Shown here in pieces: positions 43,265 to 53,023 of a DNA stretch of 64,000 nucleotides. The notes beneath the pieces are model-generated. The model did no database searches. It saw only the letters and a program-made list of their open reading frames with translations, and was not told the origin of the DNA. The DNA is from Marinicella algicola. Its GTDB lineage: Bacteria; Pseudomonadota; Gammaproteobacteria; Xanthomonadales; Marinicellaceae. The stretch lies in contig NZ_JAQOMR010000001.1 in NCBI RefSeq assembly GCF_028401385.1, positions 2,544,501 to 2,608,500 on the forward strand. Reading direction: 5' to 3'. Every line of letters begins with the position of its first letter. The stretch's first letter is position 1. Made by a program: the position numbers and the translations under genes.

Positions 43265-44584
43265 CTACCAGCAGATACCTTCATACGCTTCGCCCGAGAC
43301 GTTCCCGGGTTTCACGCGCGTCAGATCCACCATCGGCTTTTGTCCAATAATGGCAGAAAGGGGACCGACAGCCTCTTCATAATGGTGACCGACAACAATA
43401 ATATCTGACAGCGCTATCAGGGCGTTGATATCAGCCACCAGCTTCTCTTCGAGATCCTCAACCCTGTCATTGCCACGCCCAGCGCCTGCCATTTTGTCAT
43501 CAAAGGCCGATTTAACAAAGGGGTCATAGATCTTTATCGTGTACCCGGCAGCCGTCAGCCGCTGGGCAAGGGCTGCGAGCGGGCTTTCCCTGAGATCATC
43601 GGTCGCGGGCTTGAAGCTGATGCCGACCATGCCGACAGTCCTGCCCTCAAACTTTTTCACAAGCGCCTCTGCCCGGGCAACCTGGTTTTCGTTCGCGGCC
43701 ATGATGCCGTCCAGTAGCGGCGCGCCAACTTGGTTTTCGTTGGCCAGAAAGCGCAGTGCCCGCACATCCTTGGGAAGACAGGAGCCACCAAACGCAAAGC
43801 CCGGCCGCAGGAAATAGGGCGACATGCTGATCTTGTCGTCCGAACACAGAATTTTCATCACCTTCTGACCGTCGACACCGACACTCTTGGCAATATTGCC
43901 GATTTCGTTGGCAAAGGTAATTTTGGCCGCGCGCCAGCTGTTGCTGGTATATTTGATCATCTCCGCCGTCTTCATATCGACAGCATGGTGCTCAGCTGAA
44001 AACGCAACATTCAAGCCGGCCAGCATCGATTGCGTCACCTCGTCTAGCGCGCCGTAGACCACCAGACAGGGCTCGAAATAGTCCTTGATGGCCGAGCCTT
44101 CCCGCAGGAACTCCGGAAAATAACCGACACCAAATGTCTTTCCGGCGACCAGCCCCGACGCACGCTCGAGCTCGGGAACACAAACCGTTTCCATCGTGCC
44201 CGGTACAAGTGTGGAGCGCATGACAACGCTGTGAAAGCCCGGCTTATTGGCAATGGCATTGCCTATGGACGTGCACAGCGCAAAGACCTGTGAAAGACCA
44301 ATCGCCCCGGAGGGTTCGCTCGGCGTTCCAACGCAGACGATGGATATGTCGCTTTCCGTGACGGCCGACCCGATGTTCGTGGTCGCAGAAAGCCGCCCGG
44401 CTTTTCGGTTTTCAGAGACGAGCGCGGCAAGCCCTTCTTCGACAATGGGGCTCTCGCCGGTGTTGATCGCCTCAACCTTGGCCGGATCGATGTCAACGGC
44501 AATTACCTCATGGCCTTGCTCGGCCAAGCAGGCAGCAGACACGGTCCCCGTGTAGCCGATACCAAACACACTTATTCTTGCCAC
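43265..44584 (-). CDS. algD: GDP-mannose 6-dehydrogenase
   Basis: Commits GDP-mannose to polymannuronate synthesis by two-step oxidation to GDP-mannuronic acid. 439 residues, intact. NAD-binding FGIGYTGTVSAACLA at residues 6-20, VGTPSEPSGAIGLSQV, MRSTLVPGT, and the catalytic Cys in FAFGGSCLPKDVRALR near residue 268 are present. First gene of the operon; the transcript presumably starts in the 268-base gap to the upstream dehydratase gene. Distinguished from UDP-glucose dehydrogenase by overall similarity to AlgD and by the alg context. Confidence 0.93.
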   Translation of the reverse strand: MARISVFGIGYTGTVSAACLAEQGHEVIAVDIDPAKVEAINTGESPIVEEGLAALVSENRKAGRLSATTNIGSAVTESDISIVCVGTPSEPSGAIGLSQVFALCTSIGNAIANKPGFHSVVMRSTLVPGTMETVCVPELERASGLVAGKTFGVGYFPEFLREGSAIKDYFEPCLVVYGALDEVTQSMLAGLNVAFSAEHHAVDMKTAEMIKYTSNSWRAAKITFANEIGNIAKSVGVDGQKVMKILCSDDKISMSPYFLRPGFAFGGSCLPKDVRALRFLANENQVGAPLLDGIMAANENQVARAEALVKKFEGRTVGMVGISFKPATDDLRESPLAALAQRLTAAGYTIKIYDPFVKSAFDDKMAGAGRGNDRVEDLEEKLVADINALIALSDIIVVGHHYEEAVGPLSAIIGQKPMVDLTRVKPGNVSGEAYEGICW

Positions 44585-44765
44585 ACTTGCCCCCTTCGGC
44601 CCGGGAAATCGAGCCTGACAGTCAGATCCTCAGCAAAACAAAAACCGGCGGCGGCCCGCCTTTCTGAAAGAGGCCACCGCGCTGCGTTCTGGCAGATAAG
44701 GCGCGACTGTTGGCTGCGAGCCGCAAAACCGGTCCGCCTCTCACCAGATATGAGCAACATTCTCT

Positions 44766-44852
44766 GAAAACCTAAATATATCGTATGCAATAGTCCTTTT
44801 GTGACGAACCAACCGACCGGAGAGGCACTTTCATTCCGTCGCGGGCACCCGT
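44766..44852 (-). promoter_or_regulatory. Candidate promoter/operator region of algD
   Basis: Reading the minus strand, TTGGTT and TGCATA are 17 bases apart, a passable sigma-70-like pair, and an imperfect palindrome ATTGCATACGATAT at 44778-44791 overlaps the downstream half. It resembles GntR-type half-sites only loosely. No sequence resembling the AlgU promoter of Pseudomonas algD was recognised. Confidence 0.3.
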
Positions 44853-46620
44853 TCAGTGATTGTGCCGTGGCGGTCGCGATGCAATGTCACGAAAAGAATC
44901 GGCACCAGTCAAAGTCGCGCCTTCGTCAAGTTGCGTGACAGAATTACGGTAGATCTGCTGCCACGGTGTAGCATCCGGCGGAGTTTCGGGAAGTCCTTCC
45001 GTCTTTCGCCGGGCGATCTCGGCATCATCGACCAGCATGTCGCAAGACCCCAGGTTGAAATCGATGCGGATGATATCACCCTCGCGCAGAAAGGCGAGTC
45101 CGCCGCCGGCGGCACTTTCCGGTGAAGCATTGAGAATTGACGGGCTGTCAGCCGTTCCCGACTGGCGACCGTCCCCGATGGTCGGCAAGCTCGTTATGCC
45201 CTTTTGAATGAGGCGATCCGGCGGCTGCATGTTGACCACTTCAGCAGATCCCGGCCAGCCGCGTGGGCCGGCACCGCGGATAACCAGAATAGAATTTTCG
45301 TCGATATCGAGTGCCGGATCGTTGATGCGGGAATGATAGTCTTCCGAACCGTCAAAAACCACGGCCTTGCCTTCGAACACGCCCTCCTTTCCTGGGATGG
45401 AAAGGTAGCGCCTGCGGAAATCCTCGGAGATGACGCTCATTTTCATGATGGCGAAATCGAACAGATTGCCTTTCATCACCAAAAAGCCTGCCCGCTCCTG
45501 CATGGGTTCCGAAAAAGGCCTGATCACCGCGCGGTCACTTGCCTGCCGACCCTGAAGGTTGTCCGCCATGGTCTGCCCCGTGACTGTCGGACAGTCATCG
45601 GCAAGAAGGCCAGCCTGAAGGAGTTCCCACATGATGGCAGGAACGCCGCCTGCGCGATGGAAGCGCTCGCCCAGAAACTCTCCTGCCGGCTGGACATTGG
45701 CCAGAAGCGGAATATCGAAACCATAGTCCTGCCAGTCGGATGTCTTGAGATCGACACCAGCGTGGCGTGCGATGGCAGTCAGATGCGGCTGGGCGTTGGT
45801 GGACCCGCCGATTGCCGAATTGACCCTGATCGCATTCAGGAAGGCATCCCGGGTCAGGATATCGAGCGGGCGGATGTTTTCCTTGACCAGTTCCACAGCG
45901 CGCCGGCCGGTGCGGTAACCCATCTGCCCGCGCTCGCGATAGGCCGCCGGGATGGCCGCGCAGCCCGTCAGCGACATGCCGAGCGCCTCGGCAATAGCAT
46001 TCATGGTCGAGGCCGTACCCATGGTGTTGCAGTGGCCGACCGACGGCGCGGACTCAAGCGCGGCCTCCAGAAACTGCTCGCGGGTGATCTCGCCTGCGGC
46101 AAGCTTGCGGCGTGAACGCCAGATCACCGTGCCGGAGCCGACAAGCTCGCCGTCATACCATCCGTCGAGCATCGGGCCACCGGAATAAACGATTGCCGGA
46201 ATATTCACGGTGGCGGCGGCCATCAGCGCAGACGGCGTGGTCTTGTCGCAACCGGTTGTCAGCACCACCCCATCGAGCGGATAGCCATAGAGGATCTCAA
46301 CCAGACCGAGATAGGCGAGGTTGCGGTCCAAAGCCGCCGTCGGACGCTTGCAGTTTTCAAACAGCGGATGCGAGGAAACTCGATCGGGATCCCCCGGCAT
46401 CGCGGATGCCGTCGCGCACCCGCCGCGCAAGGTCGAGATGATGCCGGTTGCAGGGATTGATGTCGCTGCCGCTCTGGGCAATGCCGATGATCGGCTTGCC
46501 GGAACGCAACTCTTCCGGCGTGGTGCCGTAATTCATGAAGCGCTCCAGATAGAGCGCCGTCATATCCGCATGATCCGGATTGTCGAACCAATCCTGCGAG
46601 CGCAAACGACGTTGCGACAT
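44853..46620 (-). CDS. IlvD/Edd family sugar-acid dehydratase
   Basis: Iron-sulfur dehydratase of 589 residues after repair. The three cluster cysteines appear in [27 protein letters not shown] and [23 protein letters not shown] and [14 protein letters not shown] are family segments. The sequence resembles arabonate/xylonate-type dehydratases more than amino-acid-pathway IlvD, which would make 2-keto-3-deoxy sugar acids. Two bases are missing at 46374-46375 and in the C-run 46391-46395. Start ATG 46618-46620. It lies upstream of algD on the same strand with 268 bases between; I do not assume it belongs to the operon. Confidence 0.8.
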
Positions 46621-46916
46621 ATCTCTTCTCCTATCACTCAAAACCCGCCGGCAAGGCGTCGCAACGCCGATGCAGGCGGTCATTACAAATGGCGCCGGAC
46701 CGACCTCAAAGCGCCCCTCCCCGGGCGACACCATTTCTCATGTCCTGCCTTCATATGATCAGAAATCGGTGACTGATGCACGTCCTTTAGACGCCTCAGG
46801 CAACACACTTCATCACCCCGCGCACCCCGCCCCACTCGTTGAAAAAGCGTATCGCACCGGAACGATCGACGCCAGCGCCCGTTGTAAAGACATCGAATTC
46901 AAACGGAGTAGAAGCA

Positions 46917-46991
46917 ATGAACGGTATTATTTACCTCGTAGGACTTGTTGTCGTCGTCATGTTCATACTTTCCGTTCTGGGCCTGGCATAA
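46917..46991 (+). CDS. 24-residue membrane peptide
   Basis: A tiny gene too short for most gene finders: ATG, 24 codons, TAA. The peptide is almost entirely one hydrophobic helix (YLVGLVVVVMFILSVLGLA after MNGII). GGAG lies nine bases upstream. It ends nine bases before the next membrane protein's start and is probably co-transcribed with it. Function unknown; the good ribosome site and the tight coupling support it being real. Confidence 0.6.
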   Translation: MNGIIYLVGLVVVVMFILSVLGLA

Positions 46992-47000
46992 GGGCGCGTC

Positions 47001-47605
47001 ATGACAGAGCAGGAAAACATTCCCAAAACCACCACGCCCCAGCCAGGCGTCTCATACCTTGAATGGGGTGCGATCTTCGGCGGCGCAGCCATTGCCGCCG
47101 CAATTGCCACAGTCCTCAGCCAGTTCGGCGCAGGCATAGGACTAGCTGCCAGCGATGCGGGGCCGAGCGAAGACGGACTGTCATGGGCACTCTTTCTCAT
47201 TGGCCTCTGGTTGATCCTCGTCGCCTTTGCCAGCGCATCTGCGGGCGGCTATGTCGCCGGACGTATGCGTTCGCATTTTGGAGATGGCACTGCCGATGAA
47301 AGCGAATTCCGCGATGGCATCCACGGTATCGTCGTGTGGGCGCTGTCTACGCTGGTTCTTGGTGCGGGCTTCGCCATGATCTCGGCGATTTCGGGTCTTG
47401 GCGCTTCACAGGCAAGCGTCGAAATGACGGAGGAGATGATGCGCATGACACAGCACGCCTCAGTGATCACCGCTTTCGGTTCGGCAGCTGGCGCTAGCCT
47501 GGGGCTGCCGGCGCCTGGTTTGCCGGTGTTGCGGGTGGCAAACACCGCGACGAAGGACTTTCGATCCACAGTTTCGTGCCGATGGCTTTTCGCCGCAAGG
47601 CCTGA
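47001..47605 (+). CDS. Conserved membrane protein of unknown function
   Basis: A 201-residue inner-membrane protein with about four helices (WGAIFGGAAIAAAIATVLS, WALFLIGLWLILVAFA, GIVVWALSTLVLGAGFAMIS, VITAFGSAAGASLGAAGAW) and the glycine-rich SAGGYVAGRMR loop common in rhizobial proteins of this type. One G is missing at 47501-47504, after which it ends SFVPMAFRRKA. Family not recognised by name. Followed by a terminator. Confidence 0.7.
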
Positions 47606-47628
47606 AAAAACCGACCGCTAAACTTCAG

Positions 47629-47660
47629 AGAAACGGACCTTGATGAAAGGTCCGTTTCTT
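47629..47660 (+). terminator. Rho-independent-type terminator
   Basis: AGAAACGGACCT and AGGTCCGTTTCT pair around a short loop; the closing A/T pairs provide a T-rich 3' end. It lies 24 bases after the membrane protein stop and before the mscS gene. Confidence 0.7.
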
Positions 47661-47723
47661 GGTGTCTGATTACCAGCGAAACGCGGCCTGAGGTTTAAAG
47701 CCACATGAGGGGCAAAACATTAT

Positions 47724-49090
47724 ATGAGCATCGTACGGAAGCTGACCCTGATCTTCGGCTTGATGGCCCTTTCGGCAGGACTGCCGAACACCACCGCTGC
47801 GCAGACGCAAGCTCAATCGACAGAAACCGCAACCGGCATGCAGGGGTCCTCGGATGCCGCCATCGCCGCGCGACTTGGCGGAATATTCGACCAGATCGAC
47901 GGCCTTGAAAGCGTGGACGCGACTGTCAGGTCCGGCGTGGTCAGCCTGCGCGGTAAAGTGCAGGAAGCACGGTTTTCGACCCGCGCCGCAGAGCTTGCCA
48001 CCAGGGTTGACGGCGTGGTCGCCGTCAACAATGAGATCGTTGAGGAAACCTCGGTCGCGGAGCGACTGGTCCCGGTCTTCGAGCGTCTCGAGGCACGCAG
48101 TTTTCAGGCGCTGAGTTATCTACCGTTGCTGCTGGTTGCGGCCCTTTCCTGGGCGCTGGTCGCCTATTTTGGCGTTTTTGTCGCCAGCCGCCAATGGCCA
48201 TGGCGCGGCATCGCGCCGAATTCATTTATCGCGGATCTTTTGCGACAGGTGGTCAGGATCGCGTTCATCGTTATCGGCGGGGTGCTGGCGCTCGATATTC
48301 TGGGCGCGACGGCACTGCTCAGCACGCTTCTGGGGGCTGCCGGCATTGTCGGGCTAGCCGTCGGCTTTGCCGTGCGTGACACCGTGGAAAACTATATCGC
48401 CAGTATTCTTCTTTCCATCCGCCAGCCATTCCGCCCGCAGGACTTCGTCAGGATCGACAATTTCGAGGGTTTCGTGATCAGCCTCACCTCGCGCGCCACC
48501 ATTCTGATGGAAATCGACGGAAATCATATCCGCATCCCGAACGCGACCGTATTCAAGAGCGTGATCATCAATTTCACGGTTAATCCGCAACGGCGCCTCA
48601 CCTTCGAAGTGGGCGTCGACGCCAACAGCGATCTCGATCGCGCGCTGAAGATCGGACTCGGCGCCGTGTCGCGTCAGGACTTCATCCTCAGCGAGCCTGC
48701 CGCCGATGCCTGGATCGGGGCACTCGGTGATTCCAATGTGATACTGGTCTTTGTCGGTTGGGTGGACCAGACAGCTACCGATTTGCTCAAGGCCCGGTCC
48801 GAGGCCATGCGGCTCGTAAAACGGGCGCTTGAGACCAACGGTTTCTCTCTGCCAGAACCGACTTATCGCCTTCGTCTCGATGACGATATCCAGACCGCAT
48901 TGTCATTGCCATCGGCAGATCTTTCCACCGGTCGCAGCAAAAAGCCGCACCCGCGGCAACCGAGCCGGAGACGGCGCAGGACACCGCGGTCGACACAGAC
49001 CTGCACAGGCGGGTCGCGGCCGAGCGTCACCAGAAAGGGCGCGGCGACCTGCTCGATGAAAACGCGCCCAACGAATTCGGCAAGGGGTGA
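47724..49090 (+). CDS. BON-domain MscS-family mechanosensitive channel
   Basis: Tension-gated channel releasing solutes on hypo-osmotic shock. Order: signal peptide (residues 1-26), BON domain (about 44-106; VDATVRSGVVSLRGKV), membrane helices, the pore-lining helix LLGAAGIVGLAVGFAVRDT with the MscS glycine/alanine pattern, and the beta domain (RPQDFVRIDNFEGFVI). One A is missing in the run 48940-48944 near the C-terminus, after which the tail is acidic/basic and ends NEFGKG; repaired length is 455 residues. BON domains bind phospholipid or peptidoglycan, perhaps tethering the channel. Its stop lies two bases from the convergent DUF1206 gene. Confidence 0.87.
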
Positions 49091-49092
49091 AT

Positions 49093-49890
49093 TCAGGCAT
49101 CCTCGATGTTGATTTCGCGCCAGATGGCCTCTGCAAAGGAATAGACGGCAAACAGCATCACGCCGACACCAAGGGCTGCCAGCAGAAATGCGCCGAAGGG
49201 AAGATCCTGGGTGTATTCCAGAGCATCCTTGAGCCCCGGTGTGCCCGAGCCATCCTCGCTTGTCAGACCGCGCAGAACCAGCATCACCGCGAGAATCGCA
49301 AAGACACAGCCACGTGCCGTCAGCCCCGTGATAGAGATGGGATGAAGCCACTCCATCACCGCGTCCGAGGCTTTAAGATGATCGGCATATTTGCGCTTGC
49401 AGGCCTTCACCCAGTGCGCGATCGCGACACCGGCAAAGATTGCGGCAAGTCCGAGGGATACAGGGCGAGAACCGAAGAAGCCGGCGAGCATTTCGGCCGG
49501 CGACGATCCGCCGCCCTCTCCACCGCCAGCATTTGAAACGCCGACCAACGACAAGGCGTAAAGTGCAAGCAGTCCATAAGTGACCGCACTGGAAAGCAGT
49601 CCGGCACGCACGGCAAGCCCTTTGACGCCGAGGCCGTGGTCATCCGGATCCATAATGGACTGAAACAGGCGCCAGACACCGTAACTGACAAGTCCGACAA
49701 TGAGAGCGGCGATCAGGACAGCGCCGAAAGGCTGTTGGAGGAGGGTTTGCAGGGCACCTTCCGTATCCTTGTTTTCTGCCGCGCCAATTGCCGCCAGGAC
49801 CGCGAAAAGCCCGATGATGGTATAAACAAGCCCACGGGCGAAGTATCCTGTGCGGGCCAAATGCCTGATCCATTTCGAGCCTTTTGTCAT
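49093..49890 (-). CDS. DUF1206 membrane protein
   Basis: 265-residue membrane protein built of three repeats of a two-helix unit, each beginning with an ARTGYFARGLVYTIIG-like segment (others: VRAGLLSSAVTYGLLALYAL and SITGLTARGCVFAILAVML). This is the DUF1206 pattern; function unknown. The ATG at 49888-49890 starts directly before the first repeat. Longer upstream frames are not supported. Confidence 0.8.
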   Translation of the reverse strand: MTKGSKWIRHLARTGYFARGLVYTIIGLFAVLAAIGAAENKDTEGALQTLLQQPFGAVLIAALIVGLVSYGVWRLFQSIMDPDDHGLGVKGLAVRAGLLSSAVTYGLLALYALSLVGVSNAGGGEGGGSSPAEMLAGFFGSRPVSLGLAAIFAGVAIAHWVKACKRKYADHLKASDAVMEWLHPISITGLTARGCVFAILAVMLVLRGLTSEDGSGTPGLKDALEYTQDLPFGAFLLAALGVGVMLFAVYSFAEAIWREINIEDA

Positions 49891-50302
49891 CCGGCGCTTC
49901 CCTTTGTTGTGGTTCCTGGAAGCAACGTACGGTTTAGGACATTGTTCCTGACAAGGGGGACAACGGAGCGGGCTGCAAGGCCGCCGCCTGAGTTTTGTAC
50001 GACGAAAGTGGAAGACACGGGACCGCCAAAGGTCGTGACTTGTCTTGACCCTCCGGCCGAAAGCGCTAAAGTTCACAAAAGAGGCAGGCTGAAAAATGCC
50101 TAATGAACCTGCAGGCCGACGGGAGGAGATCCATCGGTTTAGACCCGTATGGCGCGAGACGCACCATGATCTGGCGACGGCTGCACGTTCGACCAGTTCG
50201 TTTCGCTCGTCTGCACGGCGAAGAAAACGGATAACGACCCTTTTCGGGCCATGGAGGAAAGCCGAACGATGGTTTTCCGTTGTAAATGAGTGGAGGACGA
50301 AG
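49891..50302 (+). promoter_or_regulatory. Divergent intergenic region with a candidate promoter for the ABC importer operon
   Basis: No gene is evident in 410 bases. TTGACC at 50045-50050 and TAAAGT at 50067-50072 are spaced by 16 bases, a plausible sigma-70 promoter reading toward the substrate-binding protein gene, which would leave a leader of about 220 bases. No regulator gene or clear operator is adjacent. Confidence 0.35.
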
Positions 50303-51649
50303 ATGAAGACCCTGACGAAACTGACGGCGGTGTTGTTGCTCTCGGCGAGCGCGGCATCGATGGCCCAGGCGGAAACGATCCGCTTCTGGACAACGGAAGA
50401 GCAGCCCGAGCGGCTGGCCAAACAGCAGGAAATCGCCGATGCCTTCATGGAAGAGACCGGCAATGAGGTGCAGGTCATTCCTGTGACGGAATCCGAACTC
50501 GGTACCCGCGCCACTGCAGCCTATGCCGCCGGCGACCTGCCCGATGTCATCTATCTGACCGTTCAGTATGTGCTGCCCTGGGCGGAAGCCGGCATTCTTG
50601 ACGCTGAAATCAATGACGAGATCGTCAATGACCTCGGCCTGGACACGTTTGCGCCCGGCGCCATCGAAATGGCCCAGTTCGAGGGCATGACCGCCGCCGT
50701 TCCGGTTGACGGCTGGACTCAGATGATCATCTACCGCAAGGATCTGTTTGACGAAAACGGCCTCGCCCCGCCGGATTCCTTCGAGAATATTGCGACCGCT
50801 GTCGAAGCGCTGCACAATCCGCCGGACATGTACGGTTTCGTGGCCGCCACCAAGATCGACGAGAACTTCATGAGCCAGGTGCTGGAACATGTGTTCCTCG
50901 CCAATGGCGTCACGCCGGTCGATGAAAACGGCTTCAAACCGCTGGATGAAACGAAAACCATCGAGGTTCTCGACTTCTACAAGACGCTGGCCGATGCCTC
51001 GCCTGCCGGCGAACTCTACTGGCAGCAATCGCGTGCGCTTTATTTCGACGGCAAAGCGGCGATGATCATCTGGTCGCCCTTCATTCTTGATGAGCTGGCC
51101 GGCCTTCGCGACAGTGCGCCGCCGACCATCAACGACGACCCGACCTCCAACGCGCTGGCGCAGGTGACCGATGTCGTCACCACCTTCTCGGGCCCGTCCA
51201 ATCCGGATGGCGCGGCCTGGGCCGATATCCGCTATCTCGGGGTGACGGCGGATGCCACCGATCTCGACATCGCCGCCGATTTCATCAAGTTCTCGATGAA
51301 TGAGGGCTATATGAATACGCTGTCGATGGCGCCGGAAGGCAAGTTCCCGGTCCGTCGCGGCACGACGGACGAGCCCAGCAAATTTGTCGATGAATGGGCG
51401 ACACTGCCGGTCGGCGTCGATCGCAAGGCGCCGCTTGCCGATCTCTATCCGCAAGAAACGGTGCAGAAGATCGTCACCGGTCTTGAGACCGCCAACCGCT
51501 GGGGCGTGAAGGAAGGTCAGCTGGCGCTCGCCTCGAAGATGATCAACAGCCAGATCATCAATCAGGTCGTGCGCGAGTATATCGACGGCGAAATTTCGGG
51601 CGAAGAAGCCGTCGAAATGCTGAATTCGGAGCTTTCCGGGATCAACTGA
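50303..51649 (+). CDS. ABC importer substrate-binding protein (sugar/osmolyte)
   Basis: Periplasmic family-1 solute-binding protein, 448 residues, intact. Signal peptide residues 1-23 (LLLSASAASMAQA). The mature protein starts ETIRFWTTEEQPERL, with AAYAAGDLPDVIYL, AVPVDGWTQMIIYRKDLF, and YFDGKAAMIIWSPF typical of maltose/trehalose-type binders. GGAGGA precedes the ATG at 50303; the longer open frame upstream is not conserved-looking. First gene of the importer-glycosidase operon. The ligand is probably a glucoside, inferred from the glycosidase gene downstream. Confidence 0.88.
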   Translation: MKTLTKLTAVLLLSASAASMAQAETIRFWTTEEQPERLAKQQEIADAFMEETGNEVQVIPVTESELGTRATAAYAAGDLPDVIYLTVQYVLPWAEAGILDAEINDEIVNDLGLDTFAPGAIEMAQFEGMTAAVPVDGWTQMIIYRKDLFDENGLAPPDSFENIATAVEALHNPPDMYGFVAATKIDENFMSQVLEHVFLANGVTPVDENGFKPLDETKTIEVLDFYKTLADASPAGELYWQQSRALYFDGKAAMIIWSPFILDELAGLRDSAPPTINDDPTSNALAQVTDVVTTFSGPSNPDGAAWADIRYLGVTADATDLDIAADFIKFSMNEGYMNTLSMAPEGKFPVRRGTTDEPSKFVDEWATLPVGVDRKAPLADLYPQETVQKIVTGLETANRWGVKEGQLALASKMINSQIINQVVREYIDGEISGEEAVEMLNSELSGIN

Positions 51650-51670
51650 TCCCGAAGCCAGAACCAACCA

Positions 51671-51693
51671 CCGGGCGCTTCAATAGCGCCCGG
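51671..51693 (+). promoter_or_regulatory. Intercistronic stem-loop after the binding-protein gene
   Basis: CCGGGCGCT and AGCGCCCGG pair perfectly around TCAAT, with no T-run. Such hairpins commonly protect the abundant binding-protein mRNA and lower expression of the permease genes downstream. Confidence 0.6.
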
Positions 51694-51719
51694 CTCGTTC
51701 ACTTCCGAAGGCTGATCCA

Positions 51720-53023
51720 ATGTCCGACATGACCGACAAGGCGGAAACCGCGCCGAAGCCGCCGAAAACCTATGGACGGATGGCGCGTCGCGAGATGCGC
51801 TTCGCCTATTCGATGCTGGCGCCGACCTTTCTGATCGTGCTGGCCGTGGTGCTGCTGCCGCTGATCGCGAATTTCTGGATTTCCTTCAAGCCGGTCACGC
51901 TGTCTGATCTGCGCGCGCCGGAACTCAACATCAATGAACGCCTGCGCGGCGATCTCGAACAGGCAGGCGATACTGCCGAGCTCGAATACCGCCTGCGCAA
52001 CACCTCCCAGAAAGCCTCGATCTACCAGGCCGGCTTCGTCGATATCATCCCCGATGGCCTCGAAGTCAGCGGTCTTGACGAGCGCTGCACGCTTTCCGGC
52101 CGGAAACTGACCTGCACGCTGGGCGATCTGCCGGAAAAGTTCCGCGACCGTATCCGTCTGCAGGTGATCGCCGACACTGCCTATCTGACCTCGCCGGAAA
52201 ACCCGCGCGACAGCGCCGCGGCGGCCTTCGGCAAATCGGACAATATCCTCACCAATTTCTCGTTCACGCTGGACAATTTCAAGCGCATCTTTTCATCCCC
52301 TGATTTCTGGAAGGTTCTGCGTGTCACCTTCTATTATACGGTGTTCGGCACGGCGAGCGCGCTGGTGCTGGGGCTGTTTGCGGCCCAGCTTCTGAACCAG
52401 AACTTCAGGGGCCGTTCCATGCTGCGCGGGCTTTTCCTGTTTCCTATGTGGCACCGGTGATCGCTGTCGCCTTTACCTGGGTGATACTGCTCGATCCCTA
52501 TTCCGGCACGCTGAACGCGCTTCTGCTACGCTCCGGCATGATCGGAACACCGATCGATTTCTTTGGCCAGCGCGATGTCGACATCTCGATCTTCGGTCTG
52601 ACCTTTCAGTTCCCGGTGGCGCTGACGACGGTGATTGCGTTTGAGGCGTGGCGCTATTTTCCGCTCTCCTTCCTGTTCATCCTGGCGCGCATGCAGGCGC
52701 TTTCCACCGATGTCTACGAGGCGGCCGAGATTGACGGCGCAACCCCGCTGCAGCAGTTCTGGTACATCTCGCTGCCCCAGCTTGTCGGCATTCTTGCCGT
52801 GCTGTTCCTGCTGCGCTTCATCTGGACCTTCAACAAGTTCGACGACATCTTCCTTTTGACCGGCGGGGCCGCCGGCACCAGAACGCTGACGGTCGATGTC
52901 TATGAACAGGCCTTTGCCGTTTCCAACCTCGGCGCGGGCGCGGCGGTTGCCGTGGTGGTGTTTGCGGTGCTGCTGTTCTTCTCGCTGGTCTTCTTCAAAT
53001 TCTCACCGCAGGATGATGGATGA
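51720..53023 (+). CDS. ABC importer permease (MalF-like) with inserted DUF11-like domain
   Basis: Membrane subunit of the importer. The first helix (YSMLAPTFLIVLAVVLLPLI, residues 31-50) is followed by a periplasmic loop of about 140 residues that contains a beta-rich DUF11-like repeat: ELEYRLRNTSQKAS, IIPDGLEVSG, ERCTLSGRKLTCTLGDLP, RIRLQVIADT, with two Cys placed as in DUF11. The binding-protein-dependent core then has the EAA loop YEAAEIDGATPLQQFWYISLP. One C is missing at 52443-52444 (FLFPYVAPVIAV); repaired length is 434 residues, about 130 more than ordinary permeases. Stop overlaps the next gene. Confidence 0.85.

Noticed and set aside
31741..44584. Programmed ribosomal frameshifting as the explanation for breaks in the alginate-type operon
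   Set aside because: The same kind of break occurs throughout the window in unrelated genes, and no slippery-site and pseudoknot pattern is shared.
50066..51667. Minus-strand open frame of 533 codons opposite the binding-protein gene
   Set aside because: Antisense shadow of a GC-rich gene with clear signal peptide and family motifs on the plus strand.
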